Source: Magnetospirillum sp. XM-1 (GTDB lineage: Bacteria > Pseudomonadota > Alphaproteobacteria > Rhodospirillales > Magnetospirillaceae). From it: DNA of 64,000 bases. The DNA lies in contig NZ_LN997848.1 in assembly GCF_001511835.1 (NCBI RefSeq), positions 3,996,001 to 4,060,000 of the forward strand, in the 5' to 3' direction. A program made the position numbers and the translations under genes. Positions 53,088 to 60,515 of the stretch are shown one piece after another (the first letter of the stretch is position 1; each line of letters starts with the position of its first letter). The notes below the pieces were generated by a model. That model was not told where the DNA came from and ran no database searches. It saw only the letters and a list, made by a program, of their open reading frames with translations.

Positions 53088-54230
53088 ATGACCATCGCCG
53101 CCACCATCCCCACCGGCCCCGCGCTGCGCCTCCACCTGATCGAGCTGCTGCTCCCCACCGCCGGCGCCGGCGTGATCGAGATGGCCGCCAAGGCCGAAGA
53201 GTTCGTGCTGTACCAGAGGTACTGTGTGCCCGCCGAAGCTACGGACGATCTCGCCGCCGATCTGGCCGAGGAGCGCCAGTGGGACGCCATCATCATGCCG
53301 GGCGACGAGCCCGATCCCGTCACGGAGACCGATCATGACCGCCCTGTCGAAACGCCCGTGGCGACATCCGACTCCGGCTCAACAGAGACGGGAGAGCGAG
53401 GAGGCCAACCGGCTGAAAGCGGCGACCTTCTCCGCGACGCCGACGCCGGAAATCCTGCGCATGGCGACAACGGAGAATCGGGCGACCCGTCGCCTGCGCA
53501 AGGCCCTGGCCAGGAAAGCCCCGCCCAAGACCTGACCCCGCCGCCTGCCCCGAGCCGCAAGGTGCCTCAGGGGCATGTCCAGTGGACCACGGAGCGCAAG
53601 GCCGAACTGCATCGCCTTTGCCAGCAAGGCCTGGAGGCCAAGGAGATCGAAGAGTGTATGGGGCTCAGGAACGGAAGTGCCTTCGCCAACGCCTACCGCT
53701 TCGGCTGGATCGATGAATGGCGTATCGCCCGCGAGCGCCGTCGGGACGGGCAGTCGGCCGAGGAGGCGCAACCCCAGCCCGAGCGCAATATCCCTGCCGG
53801 CCAGTCCTGGGCGCTGACCGGACACCGCACCATGGCCGAGGTGATGGCCGCCGAGACCGGAACCGAGGAGAAGGGCGTCGAACTGCAGTCGCCCCAGGTC
53901 GAGATCCGCACCGGCGACGACGATGTCGCCGCCATGGCCCTGGTGGTCGACCGCCCGGCCGCGCCCCCCCCCATGCCGCCATCGGAGGAACAGCGCCTGA
54001 TCGAGGAACACATCAAGGCGAAGGGCGTCACCCACGCCGAGCCCGATTACGGCCCCGACCAGCCCGCCGTCGATGCGCTGCGCCGGTCCTACAACGACGT
54101 GGTGCGCTCCAATGACCCCAATTCGCCTTGGCTGATCAACGGCCAGCGCTGCACGACCAGTCTGCTGTGGAAACGCGCCAATGCTGATCGCAAGGCCCGG
54201 CGCGAAAAGCCCATCAAGCGGAAGGCCTGA
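53088..54230 (+). CDS. Hypothetical phage protein with disordered linker
   Basis: 380 residues. The N-terminal ~80 residues are folded. Residues about 80-160 are acidic, Pro/Gly/Ser-rich and probably disordered. A helical segment (ERKAELHRLCQQGLEAKEIEECMGL) resembles a small HTH, and a conserved-looking C-terminal part has SPWLINGQRCTTSLLWKRANADRK. No known family. A second ORF in another frame lies inside the linker. Confidence 0.6.
   Translation: MTIAATIPTGPALRLHLIELLLPTAGAGVIEMAAKAEEFVLYQRYCVPAEATDDLAADLAEERQWDAIIMPGDEPDPVTETDHDRPVETPVATSDSGSTETGERGGQPAESGDLLRDADAGNPAHGDNGESGDPSPAQGPGQESPAQDLTPPPAPSRKVPQGHVQWTTERKAELHRLCQQGLEAKEIEECMGLRNGSAFANAYRFGWIDEWRIARERRRDGQSAEEAQPQPERNIPAGQSWALTGHRTMAEVMAAETGTEEKGVELQSPQVEIRTGDDDVAAMALVVDRPAAPPPMPPSEEQRLIEEHIKAKGVTHAEPDYGPDQPAVDALRRSYNDVVRSNDPNSPWLINGQRCTTSLLWKRANADRKARREKPIKRKA
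53335..53535 (+). CDS. Overlapping alternative-frame ORF
   Basis: 66 residues, strongly basic (KRPWRHPTPAQQRRESEEAN, RLRKALARKA). It has GGAG 8 bases before its ATG. It lies wholly within the low-complexity linker of the larger gene, in another frame. Coding is uncertain. Confidence 0.3.
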   Translation: MTALSKRPWRHPTPAQQRRESEEANRLKAATFSATPTPEILRMATTENRATRRLRKALARKAPPKT

Positions 54231-54233
54231 TCC

Positions 54234-54509
54234 ATGACCCGGCTGCTCGATACCCTGCTGCGGCTCGACAACCTGGCGCGGATCGGCGCCAGGGCGTTGG
54301 GCGCCCGCTCTGCCTGCGGGCGCGAGCTGCAGCAGGCCGCTGCGGATCTGCGTCGCGATCTCGCACCCCTGGCGCTCCACCAGGAGGCCGAGCAGCCCGA
54401 CCCCAAGACCGACCTGATGCGCGTCCTGGCGGCGGCCGAGGATGCAGGCCTCAGCTGGCCCGACATCCGGGACGCGCTGAACCGCTACCACGAAACCCGG
54501 ACCAGGTGA
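54234..54509 (+). CDS. Hypothetical small phage protein
   Basis: 91 residues, helical, with a Leu-rich N-terminus and a DIRDALNRYHE tail that resembles HTH-like SWPDIRDALN. It is 3 bases after the previous gene and overlaps the next one (TGATG). Confidence 0.55.
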   Translation: MTRLLDTLLRLDNLARIGARALGARSACGRELQQAAADLRRDLAPLALHQEAEQPDPKTDLMRVLAAAEDAGLSWPDIRDALNRYHETRTR

Positions 54510-54718
54510 TGACCATGCCCACGCCCAAGCAGATGGCCGCCCAGAGCCGCCGCAACATCGACCACGCCATCAAGTCCCTGCGCTCCATCGCGCTGCGCTA
54601 CGACGACGTGGACCAGTACATCGTCGGCGCCGCCGACCGCCATGCCGAGACCCTGGAAGGCTTCGCCCGCGAGATCGACGAGATCACCGCCGATTGCCTC
54701 ACCGAGGCGGAGGACTGA
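54509..54718 (+). CDS. Hypothetical small phage protein
   Basis: 69 residues, helical and acidic at the C-terminus (HAETLEGFAREIDEITADCL). Start 54509 overlaps the upstream stop as TGATG, suggesting translational coupling. No family recognised. Confidence 0.55.
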   Translation: MTMPTPKQMAAQSRRNIDHAIKSLRSIALRYDDVDQYIVGAADRHAETLEGFAREIDEITADCLTEAED

Positions 54719-54719
54719 C

Positions 54720-55445
54720 ATGACCGATCTCGACAAGATCCGCGCCCGTCTGCGGGCGCTGCAGGCCAAGACGGTGGAGGCCGGCTGCACCGAGGCCGAG
54801 GCCCTGGCCGCCGCCGAGAAGATGGCCGAGCTGCTTTCGGCCCACGGCCTGTCCGCCGACGACCTGGCGGCGCCCGAGTACTGCGAGCATTCCATCGGCC
54901 TGGGCCGCCGCTCGCCGCTCGACAAGGTGTGGATGGCGGTGGCCGTCTTCGCCGATTGCCGGGGCTATTACGTGCGCGACCGCAGTTCCTGGTCCTTCGC
55001 CTATTTCGGCCGCGCCCAGGACGTGCTGGTGGCCGACTACGTCCACCAGGTGCTGCGCGCCGCCTGCACCAAGGCCCTGTCGGCCTTCCGCGAAAGCGAC
55101 ACCTACCGCCGCCGGCGCAAGCCCTCCACCCGCAATCAGGCCGTCAAGGCGTTCCTGGAATCCCTGGCGGCCGGGCTGCACGACAAGCTGGAAAGGGGCT
55201 TGTGGCGCCGTTACGGCGGCCCCGAGGACGGGCCGCGTGCCCGCGCCCTGATCACCAATAACCAGGCCACCCTCAAATCTGTGCTGGAGGATCGGGGGCA
55301 GAAATTCCGCCCGGCCCGCGCCCTGGCCGATGCCAAGGGCGCCTTCCGCGACGACGCCAAGGCCTGCGGCCACCGCGCCGCCCGCGCCATCGATGTCAAC
55401 GCCGGCGTCGCTGCCGGCAACAAGGTGGCGGGGGTGCTGGGATGA
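54720..55445 (+). CDS. DUF2786-domain phage protein
   Basis: 241 residues. The N-terminus (DKIRARLRALQAKTVEAGCTEAEALAAAEKMAELLSAHGL) matches the DUF2786 helical repeat. The rest is a basic helical domain with FFGRAQD-like YFGRAQDVLVADYVHQ. It is common in Mu-like phages; the role is unknown. It overlaps the neighbour before it by one base and ends just before the convergent membrane gene. Confidence 0.72.
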   Translation: MTDLDKIRARLRALQAKTVEAGCTEAEALAAAEKMAELLSAHGLSADDLAAPEYCEHSIGLGRRSPLDKVWMAVAVFADCRGYYVRDRSSWSFAYFGRAQDVLVADYVHQVLRAACTKALSAFRESDTYRRRRKPSTRNQAVKAFLESLAAGLHDKLERGLWRRYGGPEDGPRARALITNNQATLKSVLEDRGQKFRPARALADAKGAFRDDAKACGHRAARAIDVNAGVAAGNKVAGVLG

Positions 55446-55459
55446 TCAAATTTGCCCCG

Positions 55460-56089
55460 TCAACGAAAGGCACTGACTTGACTGAAGGCCTTTTCAGCCA
55501 TCTCGAACATTTGAATGAGCATGGTGCTAAGCGCCTTTGCGGCGTCATTCGAAACGGCTACAGAGTTTATCGTCCTTTGCTGTTGGATCGCATAGAGATC
55601 AAGGCGAGCCATCAGTGCCAATACGGGATCACCAGCATCTCCGAGAAGGTACATGGAATCGAGGCGTTCGCTGATTTTTTGCGGACGACTGATGGTAAAC
55701 TTCCCAAATTCCAGGAAGCGGTTGGCATCTCCAGATGCAACAATTTTGATGGAGGCGTTCTTCAGCTTTATCAGGCGATCATACAAATCTACGATCTCTG
55801 GAAGAATCGTGATCGCGATAACCCGCCCCCGCAGGAAGTCCTCCCGCTTTCGCTCCTCCTCGATCTTCTTGTGCTGCCACCACGGCACGACGATGGCGAC
55901 CACCAAGGCCAGGAGTGTGCCAATCGCCTGAACCCAGGCCGCCACCTTCTCGGAATTGCAGATCGAGCCCACCGCCTGAACCCAGGCCGCCACCTTCTCG
56001 GAATCGCCGAAGGGAATGTAGTGGCCGAAGGTCAGACCGACCACGGCGCCCATGGCGATGCCGAACAGCATGAATTGGGTTTCCCGCAC
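55460..56089 (-). CDS. Reversed membrane protein, candidate moron
   Basis: 209 residues. TM helices at about 7-24 and 53-72, then charged cytoplasmic helices (KKIEEERKREDFLRGRVIA, DLYDRLIKLKNAS). It is the only minus-strand gene of any size in the rightward phage operon and is less GC-rich than its neighbours. GGGGAGG precedes the GTG at 56089. A 16-residue duplication (SEKVAAWVQA twice) lies before TM2. It could confer superinfection exclusion or other lysogen function; no homology was recognised. The plus-strand ORF here is a shadow. Confidence 0.78.
   Translation of the reverse strand: MRETQFMLFGIAMGAVVGLTFGHYIPFGDSEKVAAWVQAVGSICNSEKVAAWVQAIGTLLALVVAIVVPWWQHKKIEEERKREDFLRGRVIAITILPEIVDLYDRLIKLKNASIKIVASGDANRFLEFGKFTISRPQKISERLDSMYLLGDAGDPVLALMARLDLYAIQQQRTINSVAVSNDAAKALSTMLIQMFEMAEKAFSQVSAFR
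55925..56004 (-). repeat. Tandem repeat inside the moron gene
   Basis: Two copies of a 32-base identical segment (55925-55956 and 55973-56004) with a 48-base period, which duplicates 16 residues in frame. The identical DNA suggests a recent duplication or a slippage-prone site. Confidence 0.85.
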
Positions 56090-56148
56090 GGCAACCTCCC
56101 CTCTTCGTTGTGGGGATCGATACGCCATGCGCGGCCGGGAGGCAAGGC

Positions 56149-56781
56149 ATGACAGCCACCCCCGCCCGCCGCGCCCTCAACGCCGCCGTCCATGCCGCCG
56201 CCAAGGCCAATGGCCTGGACGACGACGCCTATCGCGACATGCTGGAGGTCCAGACCGGCAAGCGCTCGGCCAAGGACTGCACCGACGCCCAGTTGCGCCA
56301 GGTACTCGATCACCTCAACGGCGTTGGCCGGGCCCCGGCCCCGGCCAACGCCGCCCGGTCGCCCCACGCCAAGCTGGCCCGCGCCCTGTGGATCTCACTC
56401 CATAACCTGGGCGAGGTCTCCGACCCCCGCGAATCGGCGCTGCGCCAGTTCGTCCAGCGCCAGCATGGTGTCACCGATCTGCGCTTCGTCCGCGCCGACC
56501 AGGCCGCCCCGGTGATCGAGGGTCTGAGGGCCTGGGCGACACGGGCCGGGGTGCGCTGGGCCGATTTCGACAAGCTGGAACCGGCCTTCAAGGGCCGCCG
56601 CGCCGTCCTGGCCGCCCAATGGCGCATCCTGGACGCCGCCGGCGCCGCCCCCGCCCATGACATGGCTGCCCACGCCTACGGCCTGATCCGGGTGGCGTCG
56701 CTGCATTTCTGCACCACCGCCCAGCTGGACAAACTGCTCACCGACCTCGGCGCCCGCGTGCGCAGTCTGAAGGAGAGATGA
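56149..56781 (+). CDS. gemA: GemA-like regulator
   Basis: 210 residues of the DUF1018/GemA family: RRALNAAVHAAAKANGLDDD, AYRDMLEVQTGKRSAKDCTD, QLRQVLDHL in the N-terminal part; ALRQFVQRQHGV and RVASLHFCT later. Mu GemA modulates host gene expression and DNA topology and is not essential. ATG 56149 has GGCAAGG upstream. Its position before Mor matches Mu. Confidence 0.85.
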   Translation: MTATPARRALNAAVHAAAKANGLDDDAYRDMLEVQTGKRSAKDCTDAQLRQVLDHLNGVGRAPAPANAARSPHAKLARALWISLHNLGEVSDPRESALRQFVQRQHGVTDLRFVRADQAAPVIEGLRAWATRAGVRWADFDKLEPAFKGRRAVLAAQWRILDAAGAAPAHDMAAHAYGLIRVASLHFCTTAQLDKLLTDLGARVRSLKER

Positions 56782-56829
56782 AATGCCGCATGAAAGGTTC
56801 ATCGGGAAGCTGCCCGCGAAAGCCAAGGG

Positions 56830-57033
56830 ATGCCGCTGGGAAATGTGGTCAGGGTCATCGGAATCAGCGAGACGCTGTTCGTCTTCGATGCGGAAATGCC
56901 GGTCGGCAATGGTTCTGACCTCACCGAGCCGGCACGCCGGGCCCTGGCCGAGCACATGATTTCCCTATGGACACGGTTCCGGGACGAAACGCCCGAACCT
57001 TATGAATGCCCCGCTCCCCCGGCGGCAAACTGA
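56830..57033 (+). CDS. Hypothetical small phage protein, possibly frameshifted
   Basis: 67 residues, GNVVRVIGISETLFVFDAEM then an acidic helical C-terminus. An ATG at 56783 in a different frame encodes PHERFIGKLPAKAKGCRWE after AGGAGAG, which looks like a natural N-terminus. A frameshift between 56783 and 56830 may therefore have split one gene. Confidence 0.45.
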   Translation: MPLGNVVRVIGISETLFVFDAEMPVGNGSDLTEPARRALAEHMISLWTRFRDETPEPYECPAPPAAN

Positions 57034-57046
57034 AGGAAACAAGGCG

Positions 57047-57280
57047 ATGCGTATGAACCAAAGATTCCTTTTCGCCGCTGGCGCTCTCGGGGCTCTGGCT
57101 GCGTCTCAGTCCTTCGTCATTTCCCGCCCCCAGTCGAGTGAGCAGGAGGCCCCCGAAAAGCGGGTCGATGTGGTTGTGCCTCGGAACGAGCCCCGGTCTC
57201 CCCACAGCGGCGAGCGCGAGAGGCAGCGGCGGCTGCGGCAGATGGCCAAGGCCGCCGCCAAACGCAACGGTGATATCTGA
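57047..57280 (+). CDS. Small membrane-anchored basic protein
   Basis: 77 residues: N-terminal hydrophobic anchor (FLFAAGALGALAASQSFV) then a very basic tail (RERQRRLRQMAKAAAKR). GAAGG lies before the ATG. No family is recognised. Confidence 0.55.
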   Translation: MRMNQRFLFAAGALGALAASQSFVISRPQSSEQEAPEKRVDVVVPRNEPRSPHSGERERQRRLRQMAKAAAKRNGDI

Positions 57281-57297
57281 AGTTGAGGAGCAGGACG

Positions 57298-57579
57298 ATG
57301 AGTGATGAAAACAGCATCGCTGACCGTCTTCGCGCCATCGTGCGCGGCATGGGTGGCCTGGACGAGGCCGAGGAAATCACCCTCTTGTCCGACGCGCTGG
57401 CCGAGATTGATCGTCTGCGTACGGCCTTGGAGGAAGCCGCCGCGAGCCTGGAGGCGTTGGCCCGCGATGCCGGCAAGCGCGGCACGCTCTTGGAAGATCG
57501 TCTCCAGATCGTCGGCTACGCGGCCAATCGCGCCAGGGCCGCCCGGAAGGTGTTGGCCGAAACCACCAAGGGAGAATGA
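57298..57579 (+). CDS. Hypothetical coiled-coil phage protein
   Basis: 93 residues, nearly all helical with heptad-like IDRLRTALEEAAASLEALAR. Likely coiled coil. GAGGAGCAGGAC precedes the ATG. It overlaps the next gene (ATGA). Confidence 0.55.
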   Translation: MSDENSIADRLRAIVRGMGGLDEAEEITLLSDALAEIDRLRTALEEAAASLEALARDAGKRGTLLEDRLQIVGYAANRARAARKVLAETTKGE

Positions 57580-57788
57580 CCATGAGTGAACCCGGAACCT
57601 TCGTTGGCGGCTTCGACAACAACGCCGCTCCCGGCGCCGAACGCTATTGGGAAGGCCGGTGGCGTGAGGAGAAGGCCGAGAACGGCCGTCTGCGCGATCT
57701 CCTGTCCGAGGTTTCTGGCGGAGAACGCCCTGAGATGGGGTGGGACGATTGGCACCGCCGGGTCCGCATCGCCTTGAAAGGCCGTTGA
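57576..57788 (+). CDS. Hypothetical small phage protein
   Basis: 70 residues, YWEGRWREEKAENGRLRDLL is a helical motif seen in small phage proteins. It overlaps the previous stop by 4 bases and ends right before the Mor gene. Function unknown. Confidence 0.5.
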   Translation: MTMSEPGTFVGGFDNNAAPGAERYWEGRWREEKAENGRLRDLLSEVSGGERPEMGWDDWHRRVRIALKGR

Positions 57789-58208
57789 ATGACCGCCCCG
57801 TCGTCCAATTCTGCCAACGACCTCTTCACCGGCATCCTGGCCGAGATCGCCGAGGTGGCCGGCACCGCCGCCGCCCTCCAGCTCGCCCATGCCAAGGGCG
57901 GGCTGGAGCGGGTCTACATCCCCCGGCCCGACAACCTGGCGCCCGGGCACTGGCTGGTCGACCTGGTGGGCATGGAGGCGGCGCTGGCCATCGCCGGGCG
58001 CCTGGGCGGCGGCCATGTGGAGATCCCGCTGGGTCCCAGCGCCGGGCGGGTTCGGCAGTGGCGGATCATGCGGGCCGCCCTGGCGGCGGGCAAGTCCGGC
58101 GCCGCCGCCGCCCGGGCCGCCGGCCTGCACCAGCGCACCGTAAGGCGCCACCGCAACGGCCATTCCGGCAATGATGGCGGCGACGACGGGCAGGGGCGCC
58201 TGTTCTGA
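57789..58208 (+). CDS. mor: Mor-family middle transcription activator
   Basis: 139 residues. Mor/C family layout: dimerisation part with DLFTGILAEIAEVAGTAAAL, GGLERVYIPRP, and C-terminal HTH GKSGAAAARAAGLHQRTVRRHR. In Mu, Mor activates the middle promoter that expresses the C activator of late genes. The downstream gap of 325 bases probably holds its target promoter. Ends at the base before a convergent tiny ORF. Confidence 0.8.
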   Translation: MTAPSSNSANDLFTGILAEIAEVAGTAAALQLAHAKGGLERVYIPRPDNLAPGHWLVDLVGMEAALAIAGRLGGGHVEIPLGPSAGRVRQWRIMRAALAAGKSGAAAARAAGLHQRTVRRHRNGHSGNDGGDDGQGRLF

Positions 58209-58304
58209 TCATCGCCGCCCCCATAGCGCCAGACCCAGCATGAACATGAACGGGGCCAGATGAAGGTCGATGGACTGGATGTTGAAGACGAGTTGAATGG
58301 TCAT
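58209..58304 (-). CDS. Possible 31-residue membrane peptide
   Basis: Minus-strand ORF encoding MTIQLVFNIQSIDLHLAPFM then FMLGLALWGRR. It is hydrophobic with a basic end and has AGGGG 7 bases before the ATG. Its stop abuts the Mor stop. Small size limits confidence. Confidence 0.35.
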   Translation of the reverse strand: MTIQLVFNIQSIDLHLAPFMFMLGLALWGRR

Positions 58305-58326
58305 GGGTCACCCCTGGAGGTTTAAG

Positions 58327-58437
58327 GTGACTCCTCCTATTGACGCGTTTACAGCCGAAGGCACCAACATCATCGAAGAATGGATCGGGTTTGCAGCCGG
58401 ATTGCATTCACCGCCGACCATCGGCATAGTCTCCTGA
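58327..58437 (+). CDS. Possible 36-residue peptide
   Basis: GTG-start ORF with GGAGG 7 bases upstream (VTPPIDAFTAEGTNIIEEWI ...). It lies in the 325-base gap between Mor and the lysis genes. Apart from this and the minus ORF, I see no other gene in the gap; the Mor-dependent promoter is expected here. Confidence 0.35.
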   Translation: MTPPIDAFTAEGTNIIEEWIGFAAGLHSPPTIGIVS

Positions 58438-58533
58438 ACCGGGTAGCCCCCGGCCCGGACATCTGTCCCCCCTCCCGACCCTTGCCGCCGCCTCTACCTT
58501 CGACGACGTCATCACCGTCTCGGGGGTCCCCAC

Positions 58534-59274
58534 ATGTTTGACGATTTCGCCGTCATGGCGGCGCTGCTGCGGTTGGGCTACGGCGTCCTCGGCATCCTGG
58601 CCGTGATCGGGCTGTCCACCTGGCTGGATCAGCGGGCCGGCCGCACCTTCGCGCAGACCATGGAGCAGATGGCCAGGAGCCCCGACGCCCTGTCCAGGTA
58701 TTACGGCCTGCGCATCCTGGGCCTGTGCATCCTGGTCGGCATGCTGATGGGCTGCTCCTCCGCCTCGGCTGGGCCGGTCTTCCCGACCTCCTATGATGCC
58801 GAGATCCATCGCTCCGTGAAGACCTACTGGCCCGACTATCCCCGCCCCATGGCGTGGAAGGCCCAGCTGTACCAGGAATCCCGCCTCGATCCCCGCGCCG
58901 TCTCCCCGGTGGGCGCCGCCGGCCTGGCCCAGATGATGCCCGCCACCTGGGACCAGCTGACCCGCGAGCTGCGCCTGGGCGCGGTGTCCCCCCACGCCCC
59001 CATCGCCATCGAGGCGGGCGCCTATTACATGGCCCGGCTGCGCCAGATCTGGCGCGGCGGCCGTGATCCTGCCGACCGCCAGCCCCTGGCCCAGGCCAGC
59101 TACAACGCCGGGGCGGGCAATATCATCAACGCCCAGAAGGTCTGCGGCGGCGCTCGGCTGTGGGCCGTGATTGCCCCTTGCCTGGGCCATGTGACCGGCC
59201 GCCACGCGACCGAGACCCTGACCTATGTGGACCGCATCGCCCGCTATCAGGCGCAGATGGAGGTCGGGCTGTGA
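58534..59274 (+). CDS. Lytic transglycosylase with holin-like N-terminus
   Basis: 246 residues. Residues about 8-28 and 58-74 are hydrophobic, the second ending in GMLMGCSS, a possible lipobox. The SLT domain (about 90-225) has YQESRLDPRAVSPVGAAGLA with the catalytic Glu, QMMPATW and ASYNAGAGNI. The N-terminus looks like a small two-TM holin fused to the enzyme, or a signal-anchor. It starts the lysis cassette; its stop overlaps the Rz GTG. Confidence 0.85.
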   Translation: MFDDFAVMAALLRLGYGVLGILAVIGLSTWLDQRAGRTFAQTMEQMARSPDALSRYYGLRILGLCILVGMLMGCSSASAGPVFPTSYDAEIHRSVKTYWPDYPRPMAWKAQLYQESRLDPRAVSPVGAAGLAQMMPATWDQLTRELRLGAVSPHAPIAIEAGAYYMARLRQIWRGGRDPADRQPLAQASYNAGAGNIINAQKVCGGARLWAVIAPCLGHVTGRHATETLTYVDRIARYQAQMEVGL

Positions 59275-59807
59275 ATCGTCTGGCCTGGGTCGCCTTCGCG
59301 CTGGCCGTCATCGGCGGGGCGGCCGTCTCGGGCGCCCTGGTCCACTCCTACGACCGCGCCCAGCACGACAAGGCCATCGCCGATCTGCGGGCCGATGCAG
59401 CCACCACCCTGGCCGACCAGACCGAAATCGTCCTGCGCCAGATGCAGGACCAGATCGACCGGTACACCAAGCTGGAGAACGATTATGCCCACCTCTCCCA
59501 GGACACCGCCCGCGCCCAGGCTGATAGCGTTCGCCTGTCTGCTGATCTCGCTGCTGCTGAGCAGCGCCTGCTCCAGCCCGTCCGAGCCGGTGGGGGCGGT
59601 GGTGGTAGCGCCCCGACCCAAACCACTGCCGGCGCCGACCGCTGTCAGGATGTACGAGCCGCCCTCGGTCGGGCCCTTGGCGCGGTGGCAGTCCTCCGTG
59701 CTGGAGGCGACGAAGCTGCTCAACTCGGACAGGACGCCGTAGACGTGGCGACCATCGCCGCCCGCGCCGCCCAGGACGCCGCCCGCGCCCCGGAGGCCGC
59801 GCCGTGA
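59271..59807 (+). CDS. Rz-like inner-membrane spanin
   Basis: 178 residues: N-terminal TM (LAWVAFALAVIGGAAVSGAL), then a long charged coiled-coil (TLADQTEIVLRQMQDQIDRY, DTARAQADSVRLSADLAAAE). GTG start overlaps the transglycosylase stop (GTGA). This is the i-spanin layout; a Gly-rich run and helical tail follow. An Rz1-type gene is embedded in another frame. Confidence 0.82.
   Translation: MNRLAWVAFALAVIGGAAVSGALVHSYDRAQHDKAIADLRADAATTLADQTEIVLRQMQDQIDRYTKLENDYAHLSQDTARAQADSVRLSADLAAAEQRLLQPVRAGGGGGGSAPTQTTAGADRCQDVRAALGRALGAVAVLRAGGDEAAQLGQDAVDVATIAARAAQDAARAPEAAP
59485..59742 (+). CDS. Rz1-like outer-membrane lipoprotein spanin, embedded in Rz
   Basis: 85 residues wholly inside the Rz gene in another reading frame. 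Signal peptide LIAFACLLISLLLSSAC with lipobox LSSAC, then a Pro-rich mature part (VVVAPRPKPLPAPTA). These features and the embedded arrangement are diagnostic for Rz1-type o-spanins, which pair with Rz to break the outer membrane at lysis. Confidence 0.85.
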   Translation: MPTSPRTPPAPRLIAFACLLISLLLSSACSSPSEPVGAVVVAPRPKPLPAPTAVRMYEPPSVGPLARWQSSVLEATKLLNSDRTP

Positions 59808-59832
59808 GCGATATCATGGACAAGGGGGGGCG

Positions 59833-60210
59833 ATGATGGACGCGTTTTTGAACTGGTGGCCGGTCTTGCTCGTCATCGTCCAGGGTGTCTTGGCCTGGGT
59901 GCTGTGGTCCATGCGCCATCAATTCGTGCTTCAAGACGAATTCGAGAGCTACAAGACCGACCACGACACCGATCACGGGGAAATTGACGCCAAGTTGGCG
60001 GCGGGCAAAAACCAATTCACCCGCATTGAAAGCGAATTGAAGCACCTGCCGAATCGCGGGGACATCGACGAACTCAAAGCCCAACTCCACCAGGTGGACA
60101 AGGGACTAGTGAGGCTTACCGGCTCAGTCAACGTGGTAGCCGCCAAGCTGGGCGCCGTCGAGAAGCCGGTGGACCTGATGATGCGCCATGCAATTGAGGA
60201 CGATAACTGA
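59833..60210 (+). CDS. DUF2730 family phage protein (Mu gp25-like)
   Basis: 125 residues: one N-terminal TM (WWPVLLVIVQGVLAWVLWSM) followed by a coiled-coil helix (IESELKHLPNRGDIDELKAQ). This is the DUF2730 layout of a conserved Mu-like gene between lysis and terminase. It starts 25 bases after Rz; role unknown. Confidence 0.75.
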   Translation: MMDAFLNWWPVLLVIVQGVLAWVLWSMRHQFVLQDEFESYKTDHDTDHGEIDAKLAAGKNQFTRIESELKHLPNRGDIDELKAQLHQVDKGLVRLTGSVNVVAAKLGAVEKPVDLMMRHAIEDDN

Positions 60211-60512
60211 TGGCCAGCTTTGCCGAGACCGTGGCGGCCAGCCGCCGCACCTTCATGCTGCGCCTGCTGGTGACGCTTGGGTCCAGCGCCAATGAATCGG
60301 TGATCGCCAGCGCCACCACCCAGGGCGGCTTCGGCCAAGCCACCCGTGACGACATCCGCAAGGATCTCGATCTGCTGAAGGCGCGGGGCTGCACCACCGA
60401 GGAATGGTTCGACAACGTGGTGCGGGTGGTGACCATTACCGAGCGGGGCGAGGACGCCGCCCATGGCCGCATCGACGTCGCGGGCGTCGAACGCTCGACC
60501 TGGCGCCGCTGA
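60210..60512 (+). CDS. Conserved Mu-like phage protein (gp26-like)
   Basis: 100 residues, winged-helix-like: RRTFMLRLLVTLGSSANESV, then TRDDIRKDLDLLKARGCT and TITERGEDAAHGRIDVAGVER. This pattern matches the VpaChn25_0724-type family seen next to DUF3486 in Mu-like phages. One-base overlap with the DUF2730 gene. Function unknown. Confidence 0.72.
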   Translation: MASFAETVAASRRTFMLRLLVTLGSSANESVIASATTQGGFGQATRDDIRKDLDLLKARGCTTEEWFDNVVRVVTITERGEDAAHGRIDVAGVERSTWRR

Positions 60513-60515
60513 TCC

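Noticed and set aside
55442..56152. A 236-residue plus-strand ORF over the reversed membrane gene
   Set aside because: The minus strand gives proper TM helices, a good ribosome site and normal composition; the plus ORF is Arg/His/Gly-rich with no motif.
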